A stretch of DNA of 33,166 nucleotides. Source: DTKY01 sp037440765. GTDB taxonomy: Bacteria > Acidobacteriota > Terriglobia > Bryobacterales > Bryobacteraceae. The stretch covers positions 1 through 33,166 of the forward strand of contig JBBITL010000047.1 of NCBI GenBank assembly GCA_037440765.1. The letters are read 5' to 3'. This document shows positions 18,192 through 25,707 of this stretch, in pieces. Made by a program: the position numbers and the translations under genes. The notes under the pieces were generated by a model. It was given only the letters and a program-made list of their open reading frames with translations. It was not told where the DNA came from and made no database searches. Each line of letters opens with the position of its first letter. The stretch's first letter is position 1.

Positions 18192-18393
18192 TCAACTGAG
18201 CAGCAACGCCCCTGGCGTTATCGAGAGGACTGCTGCGCCCAGGGTCGCCAGTCGCATGCCTCCGGCGCGCGCGAACGCCGCCAGGCAGGCGCCGGCCCAG
18301 ATCTTCGGAGCGGGCCGTTCCGGCGCGAAGGGCTCCAGGGCGAACTGGACCCGTTCATCGGCCTGAATCGCGCGGCAGACGCGCCTCGCTGGT
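18192..18393 (-). pseudogene. 3' remnant of an unidentified gene
   Basis: A reverse-strand reading frame without a start, ending at a TGA (18194-18192). It encodes about 65 residues that look protein-like: VCRAIQADERVQFALEPFAPERPAPKIW followed by a hydrophobic stretch ending TPGALLLS. Upstream it runs straight into the palindromic repeat at 18394, where an in-frame stop occurs. I read it as the tail of a gene whose 5' part was lost when the repeat or IS arrived. No family recognised; it could be chance coding potential in GC-rich DNA. Confidence 0.3.
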
Positions 18394-18486
18394 GTCCCGA
18401 GTCAGAAGTTCGCCGAGTACATGCGCCCGCTTGCTGACGCGCGGTTCTGTGCCTTCGAGGTGTTGCACAGAACCGCGACCGCGAGG
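18394..18486. repeat. palindromic repeat copy 3, left half
   Basis: Begins with the outer arm GTCCCGAGTCAGAAGTTCG (18394-18412), continues GCGCCCGCTTGCTGAC and holds a perfect 13-bp inner hairpin: CGCGGTTCTGTGC (18440-18452) and GCACAGAACCGCG (18465-18477) with a 12-base loop. The matching right half is found 1.1 kb away at 19590-19630, beyond the IS110 remnant. Confidence 0.8.
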
Positions 18487-18560
18487 CAGTTCCCATGGCC
18501 CTGCGGGCCGCCCATAGCGACGAAGACGCAAGCCCCGCCCGGAACCCCGACCGTAAGGGA

Positions 18561-18809
18561 GAGGCCCACGTCCTGCACAACAGGCGCGTCTTCAGCTGAG
18601 TTGCCCATGAGCCCGAGGCTCACAACGAAGAATGAAAATGGGCTCCGTCCGCGGCACCTTCGTCGAAGGCCGCGCGCGGATCAAGGTTGTTCCCCCACTG
18701 GCGTGTTAACAACCCGCAACTGAGTCTGACCTGGACGCCATAGGCGCAACGAATTGTTTGCCGCGAGCACGCGGGAGAGAGTCTCCGCATCGAGGGCGTC
18801 TTCCGCAGC
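18561..18809 (+). ncRNA. possible fossil bridge RNA / IS110 leader
   Basis: Non-coding stretch upstream of the IS110 transposase remnant with three consecutive hairpins: GAGCC/GGCTC (18609-18621), GCGGCACCTTCGTCGAAGG with its CCGC partner (18651-18673) and GTTGTT/AACAAC (18686-18713). IS110-group elements encode their bridge RNA in this position, upstream of the transposase. The placement and structure fit, but I cannot identify target- and donor-binding loops with confidence, and the element is dead. Confidence 0.3.
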
Positions 18810-18827
18810 GTGGCCGAGGAGGACAGC

Positions 18828-19575
18828 GTGGAAGTCGAATACCGGCGGTGTTGTGGGATCGATGCGCATCAAGCCAGCTTTGCGGCCTGCGTATCGATCA
18901 AGACAGAGAGTGAGAGCCGAGAAGAAAAGCGGCAGTACGGTAGGAACACAGCGGACATCCTGGCGTTTGCCGACTGGCTACACGGGCTGGGCGTGACTAA
19001 CGTGGCCATGGAAGCCACGGGGGCTTACTGGAAGCCTTTTTCGTGCCGCCACTTCCGATCCGGCAGTTGAGAGACCTGACACGGAGCCGGGCCGTGCTGG
19101 CGTGGGAATGCCAGGGGTGGATCGAGTCACAGCGTGGACCTTGGTCGCCGAGAAAGGTGTAGATATGAGCCAGTTCCCGAGCGCTGCGCATCTGGCATCG
19201 TGGGCCTGTTTGTGTCCCGGCAATAACGAGAGCGCCGGCAAGAGAAAGACAGGGCGGACGCGAAGAGGAAGCGTCTGGTTGCGCCGCGGCCTCTCTGAAG
19301 CCGCCTGGGCGGCCTCGCGAAAGAAAGGATCGTATTTCAAGGCACAGTATCGCCGCTTAGCCGCACGTCGCGGTACGAAACGAGCTGTCATCGCAGTGGC
19401 GCACAGCCTCCTCGTCACCGCCTGCTGCTTGTTGAGGACGGGCTCCGGATTCCAAGACCTCGGAGACCTGTGCTTCGAACGCCTCCGCGCGCGGCAACTC
19501 CAGGGTCGCCTCGTGAAGAGACTGGAAGCGCCTGGCTTCGAGGTCAGCCTAACGCTTGCCCAGCCCGCCGGTTGA
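18828..19575 (+). pseudogene. IS110-family transposase remnant
   Basis: Fragments of one IS110 transposase lie in three successive frames. First, from a GTG at 18828 behind a GAGGAGGA site, comes the N-terminal DEDD domain: GIDAHQASFAACV and GVTNVAMEATGAYWKP, giving the first Asp and the Glu. Second, from 19040, is FVPPLPIRQLRDLTRSRAVL. Third, from 19100, is the Transposase_20 domain: GMPGVDRVTAWTLVAEKG, FPSAAHLASWACLCPGNNESAGKRKTGRT and KRAVIAVAHSLL. Compared with an intact transposase of about 330-400 residues, the section with the remaining catalytic acidic residues (after YWKP) and the region between RSRAVL and GMPGVD are deleted. It cannot make an active enzyme. Confidence 0.88.
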
Positions 19576-19589
19576 AGCCACGATTTTCG

Positions 19590-19630
19590 GGAGAGCGGGC
19601 TTGCAGGCCTGCGGACTTCTGACTCGGGAC
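19590..19630. repeat. palindromic repeat copy 3, right half
   Basis: GGAGAGCGGGCTTGCAGGCC followed by the outer arm CGGACTTCTGACTCGGGAC (19612-19630). Joined to the left half at 18394-18486 it would restore a full-length repeat like copy 1. It ends one base before the stop codon of cydB (19632-19634). Confidence 0.8.
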
Positions 19631-19631
19631 A

Positions 19632-20672
19632 TTAGTATCCCTCCCCATCCAGCCGCACCTTCCCGGCGAAGTGGCGGTAGACGAAGACGAAGTAGCCGAG
19701 CGCCAGCAGCATGCCCGGAATGTACCACCACAGCCCCACCCTGAGGCCGTAAGCGCCGGCGGCGCTGTTGTAGATGGTCAGCCCGAGCGCGGGATCAGGC
19801 CGCGCGGGCAGCACGTAGGGGAATACGCCGAAGGCCGCGCTGGCGAGCATCCCGGCCAGGTAGGCGCAGGAGCCGAGGAAAGCGAGGCGTTGCCTGCTGG
19901 CGCGTCCGCCGCCCAGGATCGCCAGCAGTCCGCCCACGGCCAGAAACGGGAACACGTAACCCCAGGGGTGAGCCGCCAGGTTGGCACCGACCTGCGGCTG
20001 CACGCGCAGGGTGAGGACGGTCACGAGCACGGTCAGCGCCGCCACCGCGAACCAGGCGGCGGCGGCGGCCTGCGATGCGCGCCGGCTGACGTCGTTGCCG
20101 GTCTTAAGCGCCACCCACAAGGCTCCGTGCTGGACCAGCGCCGCCAGAGCCAGCACGCCGACGCTCACCGTGTACCAGTCCAGGATGCCGAGATCTCCGC
20201 TCAGGCCGAAGTCCGTCCACAGGGGCAGGAAGAACTTCCCCGAAGAGTCCAGCGGCACCCCCCGGATCACGTTGCCGAGCGCAGCCCCGTAGAAGACCGC
20301 CAGCAGCGCGCCCGAGACCATGAAGCCGGCGTCCCAGACCGGTTTCCAGACGGCGCTGTCTATGTGATTGCGGAACTCGATGGAGACGCCGCGCAGGATC
20401 AGCAGCCACAGGACAATCATCAGCGGCAGGTAGAAGCCGCTGAAACTGGAGGCGTAGAGGGCCGGGAAAGCGAGGAACAGTGTGCCGCCCGCCGCCAGCA
20501 GCCACACCTCGTTGCCGTCCCAGACCGGCCCGATGGAGCGCAGCACCGCCCGCCGTTCGGGCTCGCTGCGCGCGACCACGAGGTGAATGCTGCCAGCCCC
20601 CAGGTCGAAGCCGTCCAGGATCACGTAGCCGGCGATCATCATCGCTACCAGGCAGAACCAGAGCGCTTCCAT
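19632..20672 (-). CDS. cydB: cytochrome bd ubiquinol oxidase subunit II
   Basis: Membrane subunit of the cytochrome bd terminal oxidase, which oxidises quinol and reduces oxygen at high affinity. The 346-residue product starts MEALWFCLVAMMIAGYVILDGFDLGAG, the typical CydB N-terminus, and has GPVWDGNEVWLLAAGGTLFLAFPALY and EFRNHIDSAVWKPVWD. About eight or nine hydrophobic helices are visible. It lies 10 bases downstream of cydA in one operon. No cydX-like small gene follows; the palindromic repeat begins one base after the stop. Confidence 0.95.
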   Translation of the reverse strand: MEALWFCLVAMMIAGYVILDGFDLGAGSIHLVVARSEPERRAVLRSIGPVWDGNEVWLLAAGGTLFLAFPALYASSFSGFYLPLMIVLWLLILRGVSIEFRNHIDSAVWKPVWDAGFMVSGALLAVFYGAALGNVIRGVPLDSSGKFFLPLWTDFGLSGDLGILDWYTVSVGVLALAALVQHGALWVALKTGNDVSRRASQAAAAAWFAVAALTVLVTVLTLRVQPQVGANLAAHPWGYVFPFLAVGGLLAILGGGRASRQRLAFLGSCAYLAGMLASAAFGVFPYVLPARPDPALGLTIYNSAAGAYGLRVGLWWYIPGMLLALGYFVFVYRHFAGKVRLDGEGY

Positions 20673-20682
20673 GGCGGTCTCC

Positions 20683-22038
20683 CTATCGCTTCACCGCGTA
20701 CTCCAGCTCCTGGGGCGGGGCGGCGGGTTCGGGGCCGTGATCGATTTCGCGGTAGACCAGGAACAGGAACAGAATGCTGAGAACCGTGTACACGCCCATG
20801 AACCCGAGCAGGGTGAACAGGGCGTTGCCGGCTGAGACGTTCATCGAGGCCCCCTCGGCGGTGCGCATAAGTCCGTAGATGACCCACGGCTGGCGGCCGA
20901 GCTCGGCTGTCATCCACCCGGCGGTGTTGGCGATGTAGGGGAACGGGAGCATCATCATGAGCACCCACAGCAGAGGACGGTGCCGGAACAGGCGGCCGCG
21001 CCGCAGCTTCCAGGCCGCCGCCGCCATGACCGCGATGAACATGGTCCCCAGCCCGACCATAATGTGGTAGCTGTAATACAGCAGCGGGATGTTGTCGGGC
21101 CACTGGTCCTCGGGGAATGCGTCGAGCCCCTTAACCTCCGCCATCCAGCGCTGGTAGGTGAGGAAGCTCAGCATGCGCGGGATCACCAGGGGATTGTCCA
21201 GCTTCCGGTTGGCGACATCAGGTTGGCCCAAAATGGCCAGCGGGGCGCCCTCCACGGTCTCGAAAAGCCCCTCCATGGCGGCCAGCGTGGCCGGCTGCCA
21301 GCGGGCGATGTTCCGGCCCTGGCCCTCGCCCGTCGGGAACAACAGCACCAGCGAGCCCGCCAGCCCGCAAATCACCCCGAGCCTCACGAAGGCCCTGGCG
21401 TAGGCTTCGTGCTTGCCGGCCAGCAGGTAGAACGCTCCAATGGCGGCCATCACAAACGACGCTGTGACCACCGACCCCGCCATGTTGTGCAGGTACTGCC
21501 ACAGTATCCAGGGGTTCAGGATCAGCGCCCAGAAACTGGTCAGCACAATCTGTCCTTCGGGCGTGACGGCGTAGCCCACCGGATGCTGCATCCAGGCGTT
21601 GGTGGCGATGATAAAGAAGGCGGACAGCCACGATCCCAGGAAGACCATGAACGCCGCCCACCAGTGGCCCTTGGGCCCCAGCCGCTTCTCACCGAACAAG
21701 AACAGCCCCAGGAACGTGGACTCGAGGAAGAACGAGAAGACGCCTTCCATGCCCAGCGTCTGTCCAATGACTCCGCCCGCGACCTTGGAGAACGGCGCCC
21801 AGTTGGTGCCGAACTGGAACTCCATCGGGATGCCGGTGACCACGCCCATGGCGAAGTTGATGGCGAAGATCTTGCCCCAGAACCGGGCGCACCGGTTGTA
21901 GAACTCCTCGCCCGTGCGCAGCCCCATCGTCTTGAAAACCACGATCAGAAGCGCCAGGCCCATGGTGAGCTGGGGGAAAAGGTAGTGGTAGGTGATGGTA
22001 AACGCAAAATGAAAACGGTGCAGCGCGAGTGCGTCCAC
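20683..22038 (-). CDS. cydA: cytochrome bd ubiquinol oxidase subunit I
   Basis: Haem-bearing subunit of cytochrome bd oxidase. The 451-residue protein has HRFHFAFTITYHYLFPQLTMG at the N-terminus with the haem ligand histidine about H18. It also has the conserved GVVTGIPMEFQFGTNW, YSYHIMVGLGTMF and GRQPWVIYGLMRTAEG blocks. The periplasmic quinol loop is short, as in CIO/short-loop oxidases. The start is a GTG at 22038 without a ribosome binding site; a TAAAAT hexamer ends 7 bases before it, so translation may begin on a leaderless mRNA. No cydDC assembly genes are in the window. Confidence 0.95.
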   Translation of the reverse strand: MDALALHRFHFAFTITYHYLFPQLTMGLALLIVVFKTMGLRTGEEFYNRCARFWGKIFAINFAMGVVTGIPMEFQFGTNWAPFSKVAGGVIGQTLGMEGVFSFFLESTFLGLFLFGEKRLGPKGHWWAAFMVFLGSWLSAFFIIATNAWMQHPVGYAVTPEGQIVLTSFWALILNPWILWQYLHNMAGSVVTASFVMAAIGAFYLLAGKHEAYARAFVRLGVICGLAGSLVLLFPTGEGQGRNIARWQPATLAAMEGLFETVEGAPLAILGQPDVANRKLDNPLVIPRMLSFLTYQRWMAEVKGLDAFPEDQWPDNIPLLYYSYHIMVGLGTMFIAVMAAAAWKLRRGRLFRHRPLLWVLMMMLPFPYIANTAGWMTAELGRQPWVIYGLMRTAEGASMNVSAGNALFTLLGFMGVYTVLSILFLFLVYREIDHGPEPAAPPQELEYAVKR

Positions 22039-22045
22039 GAGTGAG

Positions 22046-22051
22046 ATTTTA
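22046..22051 (-). promoter_or_regulatory. candidate -10 element of cydAB
   Basis: Reverse strand TAAAAT (22051-22046). With usual spacing the transcript would start at or next to the GTG start codon of cydA (22038), which suggests a leaderless message. No obvious -35 box. Confidence 0.4.
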
Positions 22052-22098
22052 CACCAGCACCCGCAGGCCGGGCCATGGCGGGCCCGGTGGCCTTCATG

Positions 22099-22104
22099 TA
22101 AAAT
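22099..22104 (+). promoter_or_regulatory. candidate -10 element of the sugar-acid cluster
   Basis: TAAAAT in an otherwise GC-rich divergent intergenic region, 51 bases upstream of the ATG at 22156, with a TG just before it. The -35 region shows no recognisable box. Confidence 0.35.
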
Positions 22105-22155
22105 GTCTCTGTCCTGGGGGACGGAGACCGCTCACCCCGGCCGGAGGGGCCCACG

Positions 22156-23244
22156 ATGCCAGGGATGACTCGCAGGAACTACATGCAGGGGGCCGTTGCA
22201 GGGCTGGCAGGGGCTGGCGCCGCGCTGACCGCCCTCGCGATCCCGGAGAAGCCGGGCAAGACCGGCTTCAAACTGTCGGAACTGTTCGGCGATCCTCAGA
22301 GCACCGACGTCAAAATCGCCAGGCAGATCGGCGTGAAGCATGTAATCACCGGGATGGGCTTCGGCCGCGTGCGCAAGGAAGATTACGTCGAGCAGGCGCG
22401 CAAGTCCAAGGACGCCTGGGCCGCGGCGGGCATGACCATCGCCGGCATAGAGGGCCACCCGGTGCCGTTCGAGAACCTGAAGGCCGGCACACCCGGCCAG
22501 GACGAGGAGATCGAGAACACGAAGTGGGCCATTGAGGCGCTCGCCCGGGTGGGCGTAGACATGATCTGCTACAACTTCATGGCCGGTCTGGGCTGGACAC
22601 GCACCAACACGAAGTACGAGCTGCGCGGCGGCGCGCTAAGCAGCGAGTTTGACGCCGCATCGCCGCAGATGCAGACGCTCACCCGCTTCGGGGAAATCAG
22701 CGAAGAGAAGATGTGGGCCAACATCACCAGGTTCCTCAAAGAAGTGATGCCGGTGGCCGACAGGTTCAAGGTCAAAATGGCGCTGCACCCGGACGACCCT
22801 CCGCTCTCGCCGCTGCGCGGGGTGGCGCGCATCATCACCAGCGCCAGGAATTGCCGCCGCATCATGGACATCGCGCCCAGTCCCATGAACGGGGTGACCT
22901 TCTGCCAGGCCAACTTCAAGCTCATGGGCGAGGACATCTACTCGCTGGCCAGGGAGTGGTGTTCCAGCAAGAAGGTCTTCTTCGTGCATTTCCGCGACGT
23001 GGAGGGCGTCAAGACCAGGTTCCACGAGACCTTCCACGATAACGGGCCCTCCGACATGGCGCGCATGCTTAAGATTTACAGCGACGCCGGCTTCGACGGA
23101 CCCATCCGTCCGGACCACGCGCCGGCCATAGCCAGCGACAACGTCGGCCCGGGCGGTTCCACCGGCTACACGATCGGCGGCAAGGTGTTCGCTTTCGGTT
23201 ACATGAAGGGCATCATGGAGGCGTTGAAACTGCCTCACGCATAA
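22156..23244 (+). CDS. Tat-exported UxuA-like (mannonate dehydratase family) protein
   Basis: A 362-residue TIM-barrel protein of the mannonate dehydratase family, which dehydrates D-mannonate to 2-keto-3-deoxygluconate. Family blocks are ICYNFM (137-142), MALHPDDPP (208-216), the conserved Cys in VTFCQANFK (C250), FFVHFRDVE (275-283), FHETFHDNGPSDM and IRPDHAP (317-323). It differs from cytosolic UxuA in having a twin-arginine signal (TRRNYMQ, then Ala-rich, AxA site about residue 28), so it is probably periplasmic. It is also shorter than E. coli UxuA (about 394). ATG 22156 follows GGAGG by 8 bases. First gene of a four-gene operon; substrate uncertain. Confidence 0.8.
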   Translation: MPGMTRRNYMQGAVAGLAGAGAALTALAIPEKPGKTGFKLSELFGDPQSTDVKIARQIGVKHVITGMGFGRVRKEDYVEQARKSKDAWAAAGMTIAGIEGHPVPFENLKAGTPGQDEEIENTKWAIEALARVGVDMICYNFMAGLGWTRTNTKYELRGGALSSEFDAASPQMQTLTRFGEISEEKMWANITRFLKEVMPVADRFKVKMALHPDDPPLSPLRGVARIITSARNCRRIMDIAPSPMNGVTFCQANFKLMGEDIYSLAREWCSSKKVFFVHFRDVEGVKTRFHETFHDNGPSDMARMLKIYSDAGFDGPIRPDHAPAIASDNVGPGGSTGYTIGGKVFAFGYMKGIMEALKLPHA

Positions 23245-23292
23245 CCTGCCGGCTTCGCCGGTCCCGCGATGTGGCGGGACGAGGAGGCACAG

Positions 23293-24327
23293 ATGGCGAT
23301 CAGCAGAAGGACATTCGCGGCGGCCGCGGGCGCGGCGGCCATGCCGTCGTTTGCTCGGGGGCAGAGGGCGCCGGTGGAGATCGGCGTGGATGCCGGCAGC
23401 GTGGGCCAGAACAAGTGGACGCCGGCGCAGTTCCTCGACTACCTGGGCGAGCTGGAGATCCCCGTCGCCAGCCTCTCGCTGCCGCGCGAGATTCTGACCG
23501 AAGAGGCAGCGGTCCATCAGGTTCGCGCTCACGCCGACAGACTCGACATCAAGCTGATCTACTCGGGCTCCTGCATCTGTCCCACATCGAAGTCGTTCAA
23601 CCCCATGAACGGCACTCCCGAGGAGCAGATCGCCCTGGGGCTGAGAGCCTCGCGCATCTTCGGGTGCCGGGCCATGCGGGTGATCGTGGGCGGGGCGCCC
23701 GAGCGGGCCGGGATCGAAACGCACATGGAGAGCACCCTGCGCGTGGTGCGCGGGATGCGCCGCCAGATCCTGGATGCGGGCGTGAAGCTGGCCGTGGAGA
23801 ACCACGGCGGGGACTTCCAGGCCCGTGAACTGAAAGCGCTGGTGGAGGAGGCGGGCACGGACGTTCTGGGCGTCTGTCTGGATTCGGGCAATCCGCTGTG
23901 GATGCTGGAAGACCCGCACCTGACGCTCGAGATGCTCGGCCCCTACACCGAGATCAGCCACATCCGGGACACGGCCGTGTGGCGCGTGCCCGAAGGAGTC
24001 GCGGCGCGCTGGGTGAACATGGGCGAAGGCAACGTGGACATCGACGGCTGGGTCAGGAAGTTCATCAAGATGCGCCCAGGGCTTCCGCTGGTCTTCGAGA
24101 ACCTGGTTTCGGCCCAGCCGCGCGTCATCCGCATTTTCGACCCGGTGACATGGAAGGACTTCCAGAGAATGCCGGCCTGGGAACTAAGCCGCTTCCTGGC
24201 GCTGGCCGAGAAGGGCAAGCCGGTTCACGCGGTTCCGCTGCCGGCAAACAAGACCAGAGGCCAGCAGCAGTGCGAGGACATCGAAGTCTGCATCCGCTAT
24301 CTTCGCGCCCTGCTGCGCAGCGCGTAG
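23293..24327 (+). CDS. Tat-exported TIM-barrel sugar isomerase/epimerase
   Basis: A 344-residue xylose-isomerase-like TIM-barrel (AP_endonuc_2 family) protein. From the ATG at 23293, preceded by GAGGAGG, it begins MAISRRTFAAAAGAAAMPSFARG, a twin-arginine signal with cleavage near residue 21. Barrel features include VRAHADRLDIKLIYSG, GCRAMRVIVGG, LAVENHGGDF (metal-binding Glu/His region), VCLDSGNPLW and ISHIRDTAV. The family contains sugar epimerases, isomerases and inosose dehydratases; I cannot choose between them. It lies between the UxuA-like and Gfo/Idh/MocA genes. Confidence 0.8.
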   Translation: MAISRRTFAAAAGAAAMPSFARGQRAPVEIGVDAGSVGQNKWTPAQFLDYLGELEIPVASLSLPREILTEEAAVHQVRAHADRLDIKLIYSGSCICPTSKSFNPMNGTPEEQIALGLRASRIFGCRAMRVIVGGAPERAGIETHMESTLRVVRGMRRQILDAGVKLAVENHGGDFQARELKALVEEAGTDVLGVCLDSGNPLWMLEDPHLTLEMLGPYTEISHIRDTAVWRVPEGVAARWVNMGEGNVDIDGWVRKFIKMRPGLPLVFENLVSAQPRVIRIFDPVTWKDFQRMPAWELSRFLALAEKGKPVHAVPLPANKTRGQQQCEDIEVCIRYLRALLRSA

Positions 24328-24351
24328 ACACGTAAAAATGGAGGAGATTCT

Positions 24352-25695
24352 GTGAAGCGAAGAGAACTCATCAAGGCGACGGCCGGCGCCGGCGCGGCGC
24401 TGATGTTCGATATCGTCCCGGCGCGGGCGCTGGGCCTTCAGGGAGAGCCGCCCCCCAGCGACATTCTCAACCTGGGCCACATCGGCATCGGCGGGCGGGG
24501 CGCGGGGTTCCTGCGGCCGGAAGCCAACCTGGGAAAGATGATGAAGGCTCCCATCGGCCAGGGCGGAGGCGGCGTGCGAATCATGCGGCCGGCCAGGTCC
24601 ATGGCGTTATGCGACGTGGATGCCAAGCGCCTGGACGCGGCGGCCACAAAGGTGGGAGGCAAGCCGAGAACTTACCGCGACTTCCGGCGCCTGCTGGAAG
24701 ATAAGGACGTAGACGCGGTCATCATCGCCTCGCCAGATCACTGGCACGCCTTGCAGACCATCATGGCCTGCCAGGCCGGCAAGGACGTCTACGTCGAGAA
24801 GCCAGCCGGCAACACCATCGAGGAGTGCCGGGCGATGGTGACGGCGGCCCAGCGCTATGGGCGCGTGGTGCAGGTGGGATCGCAGGGACGCTCGCAGGTG
24901 GCCGCCTGGCAGGCGGCCAACTACATCAAGGCCGGGCAGCTTGGCACCGTGCGCAAGGTGACCTGCTGGCACTACGCCAGCCCGATAGGGGACTGGACTC
25001 CGGACGCCGCGCCGCCCGACGAACTGGACTACGACATGTGGGTGGGGCCGGCGCCCTGGATCCCTTACAACCCGCGCCGTACTCACACTTCGTTCCGTTG
25101 GATGATCGACTTCGGCGGGGGCCAGATTCGCGACCGCGGGGCGCATGTCATGAGCATCGCAAGCTGGATCATGGACACCGATTACACCGGACCGGTGAGT
25201 ATAGACGCCACCGGCGAGCCGCCTCACGACGGCATGTACGACTCGGGCGTGACCATGAACGTCGTCTACGAGTTCAAGAACCCCGACTGGAGCCTGGTGT
25301 GGGCGCAGCCGGGCGAGGTCCCGCCCGAGTTCCCCAAGGCCGCCTACGGCGCCACCTACTGGGGCGACAATGGACGCATCTCGGTGACCCTGGGCGACGG
25401 CAGCGGCACCGCGACAGATCAGAAGGCGATCGAATTCTCCAACGGCTGCGATTGCGGCAAGGTGTTCCGCAGTCCTGGCCACAACGAGAACTGGGAAGAC
25501 TGCATACGCACGCGCGAGAAACCCGTCATGCACATGGAGGCGGGGCACCGCGTGGCCTCGCTGTGCATTCTGGGCAACATCGGCTTCCAGTTGCAGCGCA
25601 AGCTGGAGTGGGATCCGGTGAATGAGCGCTTCATCAATGACGAGGAGGCCAACCGCCTCCTGAGCCGGCCCGGGCGGGGCCCCTGGCACCTGTAG
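24352..25695 (+). CDS. Tat-exported Gfo/Idh/MocA-family oxidoreductase
   Basis: A 447-residue NAD(P)-dependent sugar oxidoreductase. The signal MKRRELIKATAGAGAALMFDIVPARA has a twin-arginine motif and an AxA site at about 26. The Rossmann part has HIGIGGRGAG (43-52), VDAVIIASPDHWHA (120-133) and the family's EKP motif (149-151). The second domain has DRGAH (261-265) with the likely catalytic His. The GTG at 24352 is supported by GAGGAG 6 bases upstream. Tat export would let the enzyme cross the membrane with its cofactor bound, as in Zymomonas glucose-fructose oxidoreductase. Acts with its neighbours on a sugar or sugar acid; substrate unknown. Confidence 0.85.
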   Translation: MKRRELIKATAGAGAALMFDIVPARALGLQGEPPPSDILNLGHIGIGGRGAGFLRPEANLGKMMKAPIGQGGGGVRIMRPARSMALCDVDAKRLDAAATKVGGKPRTYRDFRRLLEDKDVDAVIIASPDHWHALQTIMACQAGKDVYVEKPAGNTIEECRAMVTAAQRYGRVVQVGSQGRSQVAAWQAANYIKAGQLGTVRKVTCWHYASPIGDWTPDAAPPDELDYDMWVGPAPWIPYNPRRTHTSFRWMIDFGGGQIRDRGAHVMSIASWIMDTDYTGPVSIDATGEPPHDGMYDSGVTMNVVYEFKNPDWSLVWAQPGEVPPEFPKAAYGATYWGDNGRISVTLGDGSGTATDQKAIEFSNGCDCGKVFRSPGHNENWEDCIRTREKPVMHMEAGHRVASLCILGNIGFQLQRKLEWDPVNERFINDEEANRLLSRPGRGPWHL

Positions 25696-25707
25696 GAGGA
25701 GTGGAAC

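Larger units (their letters stand above)
18394..19630 (+). mobile_element. decayed IS110-family element nested in a palindromic repeat
   Basis: The two halves of a palindromic repeat (18394-18486 and 19590-19630) bracket a decayed IS110-family transposase and its leader. The outer arms (18394-18412 and 19612-19630) match as inverted repeats at 18 of 19 positions. These arms belong to the repeat, not to the IS: IS110 elements typically lack terminal inverted repeats and insert at specific, often repetitive targets. The long non-coding side is upstream of the transposase and the downstream side is very short, which fits the IS110 rather than the IS1111 subgroup. The exact IS ends are not resolved. 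Confidence 0.65.

Noticed and set aside
18402..18723. Open frames on both strands in the repeat/IS leader (18402-18623 reverse, 18421-18723 forward)
   Set aside because: They are made of the palindromic repeat and the structured leader, without ribosome binding sites or family features.
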